A stretch of 13,150 bases of DNA from ANME-2 cluster archaeon (GTDB lineage: Archaea; Halobacteriota; Methanosarcinia; Methanosarcinales; Methanocomedenaceae): contig JAMJFV010000050.1 in the NCBI GenBank assembly GCA_023544495.1, positions 1 to 13,150 of the forward strand, read 5' to 3'. Positions within the stretch are counted from its first letter, which is position 1. Each line of letters begins with the position of its first letter. Position numbers and translations under genes: made by a program. Shown piece after piece: positions 1-6,285 of the stretch. A model generated the notes under the pieces. The model had not been told where the DNA came from. It searched no databases and was given only the letters and a program-made list of their open reading frames with translations.

Positions 1-28
1 GGATCTTTAAAGTAAGATTGCTAGAATG

Positions 29-46
29 CAAGTCCTTCGGGGCTTG
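29..46. other. UUCG-type hairpin upstream of 5S rRNA
   Basis: A seven-pair stem (CAAGTCC / GGGCTTG, one G-U pair) closes a TTCG tetraloop, followed by TTT. It lies about 50 bases before the 5S gene. It could be part of a 23S-5S spacer or the end of an unrelated upstream transcript. I do not see the conserved 3' end of archaeal 23S rRNA in bases 1-92, so the origin of this segment is undecided. Confidence 0.4.
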
Positions 47-94
47 TTTCAGGCGATATCCAGGTTGTAATTCGTACATACACATTTCATATGT

Positions 95-221
95 GAGTAT
101 AGCGGCCATAGTGGAGGGGAAACTCCTGTACCCATCCCGAACACAGCAGATAAGCCTTCCTACGTTCTTTACTGTACTGAGGTGCGAGAGCCCTTGGGAA
201 CTCTGGATCGCTGCTATGCTC
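95..221 (+). rRNA. rrf: 5S ribosomal RNA
   Basis: This is the small RNA of the large ribosomal subunit. The terminal helix is visible: GTGAGTATAGC (93-103) pairs with GCTATGCTCAC (213-223), with one G-U pair. The universal loop B/C signature CCCATCCCGAACAC lies at about 133-146, followed by AGATAAGCC. The archaeal helix IV/V block with GGTGCGAGAGCCC and TTGGGAAC is at 181-200. The mature ends are estimated from the terminal helix and may be off by a few bases; about 127 nt fits the family. No 23S tail is visible in the 90 bases before it, and no tRNA follows. The RNA is therefore either separated from 23S by a spacer longer than 90 bp or encoded alone. Confidence 0.93.
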
Positions 222-224
222 ACT

Positions 225-239
225 TACTTCTTATTTTTA
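225..239 (+). terminator. T-rich terminator after 5S rRNA
   Basis: Directly after the 5S terminal helix the coding strand turns pyrimidine-rich and ends in five T residues (ACTTCTTATTTTT type). Such T tracts terminate archaeal RNA polymerase without needing a hairpin. Confidence 0.5.
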
Positions 240-263
240 ATGTCTGATATAATAACACGAACT

Positions 264-279
264 AAAAAATTATATATCT
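264..279 (+). promoter_or_regulatory. TATA promoter of the VOC gene
   Basis: An A-run followed by TTATATAT lies about 40 bp before the start codon at 311, which would put transcription start near 298-302. A GGAG at 299-302 then sits right at the 5' end of a very short leader. The box is distinct from the 5S terminator just upstream. Confidence 0.5.
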
Positions 280-310
280 CCCATGCCAATATACACAATG
301 GAGTGTTATA

Positions 311-682
311 ATGCCAACAATTGTTCATTTTGATATTGCGGCAGATGATCCCGAGCGGGCACGTAAGTTCTATAGTGAGTTATTTGACTGGAAGATGGAA
401 AAGCCTCCCGGTCCTATGGAATACTACCTGGTCAAAACCACGGGATTAGATGGTGCAGAAGGACCCGGTGGTGGATTGGGAAAAAGGGGAGCACCTGAAC
501 AAGGAATAACCAACTTTATAGGAGTCCCGTCAGTCGATGAATATCTTGCAAGGATCGAAGAATTAGGCGGCAAAATTGTATCCCCAAAAATGGCCGTACC
601 AGGATGGGGATATCTGGCGACATGCATGGATACCGAAAATAACTTATTCGGTCTCTGGGAAGAGGATGAGAACGCGAAATAG
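311..682 (+). CDS. VOC/glyoxalase-fold family protein
   Basis: A 123-residue single-domain protein of the vicinal oxygen chelate superfamily (glyoxalase I / bleomycin-resistance / dioxygenase fold). The first beta-strand motif IVHFDIAADDPERARKFY (residues 4-21) is the typical start, with a potential metal-binding His6. The second half (IGVPSVDEYLARIEELGG, then the YLATCMDTENNLFGLWE end) repeats the beta-alpha-beta-beta-beta unit and ends with a typical Glu (E117 or neighbour) position. Length fits one VOC domain that dimerises. Start ATG 311 has GGAG eight bases upstream. The substrate cannot be inferred. It has its own promoter and lies alone between the 5S gene and a convergent UPF0280 gene. 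Confidence 0.85.
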   Translation: MPTIVHFDIAADDPERARKFYSELFDWKMEKPPGPMEYYLVKTTGLDGAEGPGGGLGKRGAPEQGITNFIGVPSVDEYLARIEELGGKIVSPKMAVPGWGYLATCMDTENNLFGLWEEDENAK

Positions 683-754
683 GAGAATAGAGCTGAATAA
701 AATAATGACAGTTTCAATAAAATTTATATTGTTTGTCAATCTTACTGATTCACT

Positions 755-821
755 GCTATCCTATGCTATCCTATCCTAAGCTATCCTATCCTAAGCTATC
801 CTATCCTATGCTATCCTATCC
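755..821. repeat. 15-bp tandem repeat, about 4.5 units
   Basis: A direct tandem repeat with unit GCTATCCTATCCTAA: a partial unit at 755-764, full units at 765-779, 780-794 and 795-809 (the last ends in T), and a partial unit at 810-821. Each unit is built from near-identical 5-mers (CTATC/CTATG/CTAAG), so it has a nested 5-bp period. It fills the gap between two convergent genes and runs into the 3' end of the UPF0280 gene, whose final Gly codon and TAG stop lie in the last unit. On the minus strand the unit reads TTAGGATAGGATAGC. Confidence 0.9.
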
Positions 822-1556
822 GCGGGTAATATGATCAGGTTTCATTTTCGCCCTCACCACTCTTGGCATCCCCCCCCATACCGCAAATCTATCAGCTTTC
901 ACAACCAGGGCCCCCTGGATACCATTAATATTCCTGACTGCAACAAACGCGTCCTCAAGGGTCCCCTCATCCACTACAGCATTTCCCAGTGCCGTGGCCG
1001 CCGCATCTGCCAGAGATACATTCCTGGATACTACCAGTGCAGCATCAGCGCTCCCAAAACTGATGGACGGGCCCACAGTGCCTGATGAGGTACAAATGCC
1101 CAGCATCTCATCAGTTGGCTGCACTTCCAGTGCCAGATCTTTGATAGAAGCCTCACCTGCATAAATTCCCAGCACAAGGGGACGGTCTGTAACCAGTGCA
1201 ATATCGCCGCCATTGTCAACGAACGCGTACAAAGCCCCCTCTTCAAGCATAGCCTCCACAGCGTATGCTGCAATGGTCCCCGCTACTGCGCCCATAGGCC
1301 CGATACCCATGACCCTGGCGGCCTCTGCCATCCTGCGGACAATACCAGGAGCAGACGCCGGGACTTCATAGGGTTCAAGTGTGACCTTAAAGAACGGGTC
1401 TTTAATGATAAATCCCTCGAGCAATCTCCGCTCGTTTTGGATAGCTTTTTTTGCGACTTCGATATATTCATCACAGTCAGCACCTATGGTCACAATAGTC
1501 TCTTTGACCCGGTAATGAACACGTAACCCCGGGTTGCTGCTTCTTATGACGGACAT
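816..1556 (-). CDS. UPF0280 family protein (ApbE superfamily)
   Basis: About 246 residues from the chosen start. It is recognised as UPF0280/COG2122, an archaeal family of unknown function distantly related to ApbE flavin transferases. Visible signatures are RVKETIVTI (16-24), GPMGAVAGTIA (87-97), DNGGDIAL (114-121), GICTSSGTVGPSISFG (153-168) and LADAAATALGNAV (182-194). The last three correspond to the Gly-rich, Thr/Ser-rich and ADA-type motifs of ApbE. Whether it binds FAD or Mg2+ is unknown. The start ATG at 1556 is preferred over one at 1616 because GAGGTG lies eight bases before it, the family begins shortly before the KETIVTI strand, and the longer form would run over the start of the neighbouring gene. 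The stop codon falls in the tandem repeat at its 3' end. Confidence 0.85.
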   Translation of the reverse strand: MSVIRSSNPGLRVHYRVKETIVTIGADCDEYIEVAKKAIQNERRLLEGFIIKDPFFKVTLEPYEVPASAPGIVRRMAEAARVMGIGPMGAVAGTIAAYAVEAMLEEGALYAFVDNGGDIALVTDRPLVLGIYAGEASIKDLALEVQPTDEMLGICTSSGTVGPSISFGSADAALVVSRNVSLADAAATALGNAVVDEGTLEDAFVAVRNINGIQGALVVKADRFAVWGGMPRVVRAKMKPDHITRG

Positions 1557-1614
1557 ATAAAGAACACCTCGAACACTGCATATGTTTATCAGCTTTAAAT
1601 GTATTCCCTGTTCC
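1552..1614. promoter_or_regulatory. Divergent promoter region, UPF0280 / HD gene
   Basis: Fifty-eight bases separate the two start codons (1556 on minus, 1615 on plus). A plus-strand box CATATAAAG (1554-1562, overlapping the UPF0280 start codon) is at the right distance to start transcription near 1580-1585 for the HD gene. A minus-strand box TTTAAAG (about 1593-1599) would start the UPF0280 transcript near 1570. The two promoters would therefore face each other, each box lying in or near the other's transcribed part. Confidence 0.4.
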
Positions 1615-2814
1615 ATGAAAGTGGTAAGAGATCCGGTTCACGGTTATATAGAACTGGATGAACTGGCACAGGCATTGCTTGATACTCCGCAGATGCAGCG
1701 TTTGCGGCGTATCCGTCAGTTAGGCTTATCCCACCTGGTCTATCCAGGGGCCAACCACACCCGGTTTGAACATTCACTGGGGACATACCATCTTACCTGC
1801 GAATTGCTGGAACAAATAGATGTCCCTCAACCAGATGATATTAAAGCAGCCGCTTTGCTCCACGACGTAGGGCACGGTCCCTTTTCCCATGTAACAGAAG
1901 AACTTATCCGCCGTTATACCAGGCATGGGCATGATGATATATTGCATATCCTGAAGCAGACGGAAATTGCCACCGTACTTGATAATTTTTCAATAAAACC
2001 GTCATCTATCCTGGCCCACGTGAAGGGTGAAACTACCCTGGGTAACATACTGAACAGTGAGATAGATATGGATCGAATGGATTATCTGGTGCGCGATGCC
2101 CATTATACCGGAGTGGCATATGGCGTTATCGACCTGGAACGATTGATACATTCATTGAATTTCCATGATGGGCGTTTTGTGATAGGCTCAGGAGGATTAC
2201 AGGCTGCAGAGAGCCTTTTGGTATCCAGGTTCTTTATGCACCCTACAGTATATTACCATCATGTGAGCAGGATAGCAGAGACCATGTTACTGCGGGCATG
2301 TGAGCATGTGATATCCGAAGGTATATTGGACCCGGCAGGGTTGCAGTCTATGGACGATGCTATGCTGGAAACAACATTGATGCAGGCAGGGGGGTATGCT
2401 GGAAAATTGATAGAGCGGATACGAAACCGAAGACTGTTCAAACGTTCACTGTATGCCAGCTTGTCATCGATCTCTGTTGATGTGGTGAACCGTCATCGGA
2501 GCAATCCTCAAAGACTGGAAAAAGAACTGGCAGAGGAAGCAGGTGTACCTGAAGGATATGTCCTGGCGGATATTCCTGAAATGCCTGATATGGCTGAAAT
2601 GAAAGCCATGATCGTTGTGAACGATAAACTGGTAAGTCTTGAACTGGTCTCCCCCATTGTGAACAACCTTGAACAGGCGCACATGGACAACTGGAGGATG
2701 GGTATATATACACTGCCTGAATACAGGGACCGCATGACTGACATTGCCAGGCAATTATTCCAGGTAAGAAAGGATACAAGGCAGCTGGATTTTAGTGAAA
2801 TGCTGGGGAATTGA
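1615..2814 (+). CDS. HD-domain phosphohydrolase (dNTPase-like, COG1078)
   Basis: A cytoplasmic metal-dependent phosphohydrolase of the HD superfamily, related to deoxynucleotide triphosphohydrolases and SAMHD1. The chosen start gives 399 residues beginning MKVVRDPVHGYIEL, the usual beginning of this family; an upstream ATG at 1582 adds 11 residues unlike the family and is not used. The metal site is visible: H53 in RFEHSLGTYHL, H83-D84 and H87 in LLHDVGHGPFSH, and the distal Asp in SEIDMDRMDYLVRDAHYTG (148-166). The C-terminal half (about 200-399) is the helical extension common in COG1078 proteins. dNTP or related nucleotide hydrolysis is the family activity; the exact substrate here is inferred only. 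Confidence 0.88.
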   Translation: MKVVRDPVHGYIELDELAQALLDTPQMQRLRRIRQLGLSHLVYPGANHTRFEHSLGTYHLTCELLEQIDVPQPDDIKAAALLHDVGHGPFSHVTEELIRRYTRHGHDDILHILKQTEIATVLDNFSIKPSSILAHVKGETTLGNILNSEIDMDRMDYLVRDAHYTGVAYGVIDLERLIHSLNFHDGRFVIGSGGLQAAESLLVSRFFMHPTVYYHHVSRIAETMLLRACEHVISEGILDPAGLQSMDDAMLETTLMQAGGYAGKLIERIRNRRLFKRSLYASLSSISVDVVNRHRSNPQRLEKELAEEAGVPEGYVLADIPEMPDMAEMKAMIVVNDKLVSLELVSPIVNNLEQAHMDNWRMGIYTLPEYRDRMTDIARQLFQVRKDTRQLDFSEMLGN

Positions 2815-2838
2815 TAGCATGGGACGTCTTTATCAAAA

Positions 2839-2868
2839 GGTACTGTCCTGTATGGCAGGATTGGTGCC
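2839..2868 (+). other. 3'-end hairpin after the HD gene
   Basis: A two-part stem 25 bases after the HD gene stop: GGTAC (2839-2843) pairs with GTGCC (2864-2868), and inside it TCCTG (2846-2850) pairs with CAGGA (2856-2860) around a TATGG loop. No T tract follows; an A run does. It may stabilise the 3' end or take part in termination. Confidence 0.35.
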
Positions 2869-2947
2869 ACCCGTCAAAAAAATTATAACAAAGAGTTTAA
2901 GTACTTATAGATATACATTATTATACATTAGCTTTAATGTTTATCCG

Positions 2948-2958
2948 AACATATAAGC
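2948..2958 (+). promoter_or_regulatory. TATA promoter of the DUF356-like gene
   Basis: ACATATAAG lies in a strongly A/T-rich stretch, about 50 bp before ATG 3004. Transcription would begin near 2978-2982, leaving a leader of about 25 nt that carries GGTG. Another A/T block at 2963-2979 is an alternative box. Confidence 0.4.
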
Positions 2959-3003
2959 TAACATAAAATTTAATTTAAAAAAAGTATTAAGTGGGTGAAT
3001 AAA

Positions 3004-3372
3004 ATGAAATCATTTGCTGTGATAAGGGCTGATAGCAGCTCAAAAGTTAATATCGCACTAAGGGATCTTGTGAGGTATGGGCACATGTCTTTCGACGACA
3101 GTCCGAAGGAAATGGACCCTCGAAAGGCTGACAGTGTGCTTGTAGATGTCATGCACACTAATCTTAAGAGTCCTTGTGGAAGTGCAGCAGTTGTCCCATT
3201 AGGAGATCATGCAAGTTCAGCCATTGGCAGGTTGAAGAAAATACACCCCCCGGCTCATGTAATTATTGTGAGCCCTCAGCATTCTATATTTTCGAAACTT
3301 GCCTCAGATATAGACAAACTACCAGAAATGGACCTGCATTCCCAAGAAGACGACGAAGAAGACTTTGACTGA
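3004..3372 (+). CDS. DUF356-like archaeal protein
   Basis: A 122-residue soluble protein that resembles DUF356, a family known mainly from methanogens and without assigned function. Features are an initial beta-strand with FAVIRADSSSKVNIALRDL (residues 4-22), a central DPRKADSVLVDVM helix, and a C-terminal IHPPAHVIIVSPQHSIF strand-loop-helix (about 83-99). The tail is strikingly acidic (EDDEEDFD at the end). ATG 3004 is chosen over GTG 2995 because GGTG sits six bases before it. The gene has its own promoter and ends opposite aMBF1. The family assignment is from memory of the motif pattern and is moderately sure. Confidence 0.6.
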   Translation: MKSFAVIRADSSSKVNIALRDLVRYGHMSFDDSPKEMDPRKADSVLVDVMHTNLKSPCGSAAVVPLGDHASSAIGRLKKIHPPAHVIIVSPQHSIFSKLASDIDKLPEMDLHSQEDDEEDFD

Positions 3373-3429
3373 CATACGAACATAGGTAGAATAATGAAGA
3401 AATAAGTGGATAGAGGTGGATTATTTCAC

Positions 3430-3471
3430 TTATTTTTCTTTTATTATTTTTCTTTTATTATTTTTCTTTTG
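3430..3471 (+). terminator. Triplicated T-rich 14-bp repeat, terminator
   Basis: Three head-to-tail copies of TTATTTTTCTTTTA (3430-3443, 3444-3457, 3458-3471; the last base of the third is G). It starts about 57 bases after the DUF356-like stop codon. Runs of five T residues on the coding strand, repeated, are an efficient archaeal termination signal; here the signal is multiplied by tandem duplication. Confidence 0.6.
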
Positions 3472-3475
3472 ATTC

Positions 3476-3536
3476 ACATCAATCTAATTAGATATAGTTG
3501 ATTGATGTAATTTATTTGATTCAATTCAAATAAATT
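3476..3536. terminator. Two adjacent inverted repeats between convergent genes
   Basis: The first inverted repeat pairs ACATCAATC (3476-3484) with GATTGATGT (3500-3508). Immediately next to it AATTTATTTGA (3509-3519) pairs with TCAAATAAATT (3526-3536) over a six-base loop. They lie between the plus-strand T-rich repeat and the stop codon of aMBF1 on minus, so they probably form the 3' end of the aMBF1 transcript or a two-way barrier. An operator role is less likely because no start codon is near. Confidence 0.4.
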
Positions 3537-3542
3537 TTACCA

Positions 3543-4028
3543 TCACTTTCTTTTAATTTTAACAATATCACCTAATGTGGTACTTTTAAACATCCCTCCC
3601 TCTTCCATCAAGTCATGGCTTACGCGTTCGGTAAGTTTGATGTCAAGGGTTTTTTCCAGAATTTTACGAAGTGAGTCTTCTGGCATTATCTCTTCCCTCT
3701 CTACTTTACGGATAAGTGATACTTTGACTTTGGTCTTATGAGCTAGTTCTTCCTGGCTCCATCCTTTTTCATCTCTGGCCTCTCTGATAACCTGACTGTA
3801 ATTAGCAATAATTTCTTCACCCATAGTATTGAACGGATTGGGTTTTTGCTTTTTAGTACGGATTAATGGTGCTTTGCTCACAGGGGCCATTTTTTTTGAG
3901 ACAGGTGACCACGACTGTGGTGCTGTTCCATATTGGGCACATTTTCCACAAACTTCAACTTCTGTCCCTTCAACAACTACTTTTCTGGGTTTACCAATTA
4001 TTTCAACACCGCAGATTTCACATTGCAT
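3543..4028 (-). CDS. mbf1: Archaeal multiprotein bridging factor aMBF1
   Basis: A 161-residue DNA- or ribosome-associated regulatory protein. Its N-terminus is a zinc ribbon (C3, C6, C27, C30: MQCEICG ... EVCGKCAQYG). A basic, low-complexity linker follows (about 41-70), then a Cro/C1-type helix-turn-helix (about 78-132; IREARDEKGWSQEELAHKTKV with the second helix at SLIRKVEREEI). This domain order is diagnostic of aMBF1 and differs from eukaryotic MBF1, which lacks the zinc ribbon. In eukaryotes MBF1 bridges TBP and activators; the archaeal protein is linked to transcription or the small ribosomal subunit. The start lies only 27 bp from the centre of a TATA box, so the mRNA is probably leaderless or nearly so. 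It is divergent from pan. Confidence 0.9.
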   Translation of the reverse strand: MQCEICGVEIIGKPRKVVVEGTEVEVCGKCAQYGTAPQSWSPVSKKMAPVSKAPLIRTKKQKPNPFNTMGEEIIANYSQVIREARDEKGWSQEELAHKTKVKVSLIRKVEREEIMPEDSLRKILEKTLDIKLTERVSHDLMEEGGMFKSTTLGDIVKIKRK

Positions 4029-4046
4029 TAAAAACCAATCCTTCGA

Positions 4047-4064
4047 AAAGGATATATATCCTTT
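4047..4064. promoter_or_regulatory. Palindromic TATA box shared by aMBF1 and pan
   Basis: AAAGGATATATATCCTTT is a perfect 18-bp palindrome in the 66-bp gap between the two divergent genes. Its centre is about 39 bp from the pan start, giving a leader near 13 nt with GGAG, and about 27 bp from the aMBF1 start, giving a leaderless message. No second good TATA box is seen in the gap. Confidence 0.6.
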
Positions 4065-4094
4065 GGACTTAAATAATATTCGGAGATTAAATAA

Positions 4095-5354
4095 ATGACA
4101 GAGATTTCAGAAGACAAATCTGCAAAAGGATCATCGATAAAAGTTCCACCTGAACTTGAAAATGATGATTTTTCCAGATACATGGCTGACAGGATGAGTC
4201 AACTTGAAGAACGAAATCATCTGTTACGCGAGCAGAATCATAAGATCGAAGCAGAAAAACGTTATGCAGAATCTCAAAAGTTGAAATTCGAGCGAGAATT
4301 ACGGCAGCTTAAAAGTGAACTTGAACGACTGAAGACATCTCCTTTGATCGTCGGAACAGTAATGGACGTGCTTGAAAATGGCAAACTTATAGTACGGAGT
4401 AGCACAGGCCCACAATTCGTGGTCGGGCTCTCTAAATTCATAAGGGAATCCGAACTTGAGGCCGGTATTCAGGTAGCAATGAATCAGCAGACACTGGCTG
4501 TGATAGGTGTGCTCCCTGCATCAAGAAGTCACCTCATAAGGGGTGTGGAAGTAATTGAATCTCCTGAAGTGGAATATTCCCAAATTGGCGGTCTTGACGA
4601 CCAGATAAGGGAACTCAGGGAAGCAGTGGAATTGCCACTCACCAAACCTGAAGCGTTTGAAAAGATTGGAATCGATCCCCCAAATGGTGTGTTATTATAC
4701 GGCCCTCCGGGCACCGGGAAGACCATGCTTGCAAAAGCTGTAGCCCACCATACAAGTACCAATTTCCTCAGGGTGGTTGGGTCTGAATTGGTCCAGAAAT
4801 ATATTGGTGAGGGTTCCAGGATGGTACGTGAACTATTCAAGCTGGCCAAGGATAAATCACCAAGCATCATTTTCATTGACGAGCTTGATTCCATTGCAGC
4901 GAAACGTTATGATGGTGCTACTGCCGGAGATAGGGAAGTGCAGCGTACACTGATGCAGTTGCTGGCAGAGATGGATGGTTTCAATCCCAGAGGTGATGTA
5001 AGGTTACTTGCCGCAACGAACAGACTGGATATCCTTGACGCAGCAATGCTGCGTCCCGGGAGGTTCGACAGGTTCATTGAAGTCCCGATGCCCAATGAAT
5101 CTGCCCGGATGAACATTCTTAAGATACATACACGTAATATGGCTTTATCGCAAGATATTGATTTTGTTAAATTAGCAAAGATCACTGAAGGTTCCAGTGG
5201 CTCTGAATTGAAGGCAATAGCCACTGAAGCCGGTATGTTCGCCATACGTAATAGTGAAGAATGCGTAACAAATGCTCATCTGCACAGTGCCGTGGCAAAA
5301 GTATTGACGCATAAAGAAAGATCTGTTAATGTATCTGAGACCATGTTCGTATAA
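4095..5354 (+). CDS. pan: Proteasome-activating nucleotidase PAN
   Basis: A 419-residue AAA+ ATPase that unfolds proteins and feeds them into the archaeal 20S proteasome; a hexamer in the cytoplasm. Domains in order: a disordered N-terminus, a coiled coil (about 30-80, heptad-like, rich in E/K/L/R), an OB domain (about 83-140), then the AAA+ module. Visible sites are Walker A GPPGTGKT (203-210), pore loop KYIGEG (235-240), Walker B IIFIDELD (258-265), sensor Asn309 in AATNR, and arginine fingers R320/R323 in MLRPGRFDR. The C-terminus ends Met-Phe-Val, a hydrophobic-Phe-X variant of the HbYX motif that docks into the 20S alpha ring. Start ATG 4095 has GGAG nine bases upstream. Divergent from aMBF1. 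Length is normal. Confidence 0.96.
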   Translation: MTEISEDKSAKGSSIKVPPELENDDFSRYMADRMSQLEERNHLLREQNHKIEAEKRYAESQKLKFERELRQLKSELERLKTSPLIVGTVMDVLENGKLIVRSSTGPQFVVGLSKFIRESELEAGIQVAMNQQTLAVIGVLPASRSHLIRGVEVIESPEVEYSQIGGLDDQIRELREAVELPLTKPEAFEKIGIDPPNGVLLYGPPGTGKTMLAKAVAHHTSTNFLRVVGSELVQKYIGEGSRMVRELFKLAKDKSPSIIFIDELDSIAAKRYDGATAGDREVQRTLMQLLAEMDGFNPRGDVRLLAATNRLDILDAAMLRPGRFDRFIEVPMPNESARMNILKIHTRNMALSQDIDFVKLAKITEGSSGSELKAIATEAGMFAIRNSEECVTNAHLHSAVAKVLTHKERSVNVSETMFV

Positions 5355-5388
5355 TGAGTATTTCATTACTCTTGATTGAAAAATGTAC

Positions 5389-5393
5389 TTTTT
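5389..5393 (+). terminator. T tract after pan
   Basis: A run of five T residues lies 35 bases after the pan stop codon. Between them TAATGA (5352-5357) can pair with TCATTA (5363-5368). Together they are a plausible transcript end. Confidence 0.3.
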
Positions 5394-5414
5394 AATGGCT
5401 ATTTAGGTAAATAA

Positions 5415-5434
5415 TAAATAGTATAATATAATTA
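5415..5434 (+). promoter_or_regulatory. TATA region of the mini-membrane protein gene
   Basis: A run of 20 bases that is almost only A and T and contains TATAATATA lies about 50 bp before ATG 5478. Transcription would start near 5447-5453, leaving about 25-30 nt of leader with AGAGG. Confidence 0.4.
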
Positions 5435-5477
5435 ATAAAATGTCGAAATCGAGAGTCATTGGCTTAGAGGAAAAATA

Positions 5478-5708
5478 ATGGCAGATATTGATGTGTATTT
5501 TTTGTTCAGTGCTGTGGATTTTAACGATTGCATAATCATCGGTGTCATATTTTTTCTCATTGTAGCAGTTATAGAGTATCATCCTGCAATTAGAGACAAA
5601 CTGTTTTTGGCCATGAAAGTACCCATCACTATTGTTCAGGCGGTGGTTATTTATTTTATAGCAGCCTTAGTCAAATCTATTACCCCGGCCGGAAGGGAGG
5701 GAATGTGA
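5478..5708 (+). CDS. Small two-TM membrane protein, unknown
   Basis: A 76-residue protein that I do not recognise. Two hydrophobic segments are clear: about 18-33 (a run of I, V, F, L and G) and about 48-65 (PITIVQAVVIYFIAALV). They are separated by a short polar stretch HPAIRDKLFLAMK with positive charges. No signal peptide cleavage site is seen. ATG 5478 has AGAGG seven bases upstream. It ends 10 bases before the roadblock/LC7 gene, so the two are almost certainly co-transcribed. The pairing suggests a membrane anchor or partner for the roadblock protein, but this is inference. Confidence 0.7.
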   Translation: MADIDVYFLFSAVDFNDCIIIGVIFFLIVAVIEYHPAIRDKLFLAMKVPITIVQAVVIYFIAALVKSITPAGREGM

Positions 5709-5718
5709 TATCGCAACC

Positions 5719-6075
5719 TTGAAAGAAATGCTTGAAGAAGTTTTATTGACTCTGGAGACCATCGGGGATATCAAGTTATCTGCTATTATATCACGCCACG
5801 GCCTTTTAATGGTTTCAAAAACCACACAGGACTCAGACAGTGAAGCTTTCGCGGCTTTGACCGCCACACTTCACATGTCTGCTGAATCCACTACCAAGAG
5901 GCTCAGTAAAGAAGTACCGAATTCAATTATCGTGGAAACGGATAAGCACAGTCTTATAACATATGCTGCGGGTCCAAATGCACTTATTGTGGTAATGGCC
6001 AGCAACGAAAGCGGACTTGGGTTAATATTGAATGAATTGAAGAAGGCTGCTGAAAAAGTTAAAAACATGGTGTAG
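5719..6075 (+). CDS. Roadblock/LC7 domain protein
   Basis: A 118-residue cytoplasmic protein of the roadblock/LC7 (MglB-like, COG2018) family, whose members regulate small Ras-like GTPases or act as scaffolds. Visible features are an N-terminal helix, the IKLSAIISRHGLLMVSK strand pair (about 18-34), a helix with AALTATLHMSAESTTKRL, the strands IIVETDKHSLITYAAGPNALIVVMA (about 70-94), and a C-terminal helix. The frame has no ATG before codon 4; TTG 5719 or ATG 5728 is the start. The only strong ribosome site, GGGAGGG, is 17 bases before TTG, so the start is uncertain. Downstream of the two-TM mini-protein in one transcript. No GTPase gene is near. Confidence 0.8.
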   Translation: MKEMLEEVLLTLETIGDIKLSAIISRHGLLMVSKTTQDSDSEAFAALTATLHMSAESTTKRLSKEVPNSIIVETDKHSLITYAAGPNALIVVMASNESGLGLILNELKKAAEKVKNMV

Positions 6076-6285
6076 CTTATCTTTTATTCTCTCTCTACCA
6101 CCACTTCTCTGTTGTTTTTCCATCTGCTATTGTTCTCTGGTTTGAATACCCATCATCATCCTTCGATTGTGGCACATTAAAAATCATCCCACACGTTGTG
6201 GAAACACCTGGCTGAAGGCGTACCATGGAAGATAGGCAGATGTATCAAAGATTTTATCACTTTGGACTTCTATCAAGGAAGTAAA

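Noticed and set aside
1..92. Possible 3' end of 23S rRNA, or part of RNase P or SRP RNA
   Set aside because: None of the conserved 3'-end or core sequences of these RNAs is present; only one hairpin is seen.
18..311. Open frame of 97 codons over the 5S region
   Set aside because: It runs straight through the 5S rRNA, has no ribosome site and shows no protein-like composition.
755..821. CRISPR array or telomere-like repeat
   Set aside because: The units are 15 bp with no spacers, so it is not CRISPR; the TTAGG resemblance on the minus strand is incidental because the full unit differs and it is internal.
2438..2870. Several minus-strand frames of 96-120 codons
   Set aside because: All are antisense to the HD phosphohydrolase gene, overlap each other in different frames and lack starts with ribosome sites.
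4529..5245. Minus-strand frames of 121 and 112 codons
   Set aside because: They mirror the conserved AAA+ coding part of pan.
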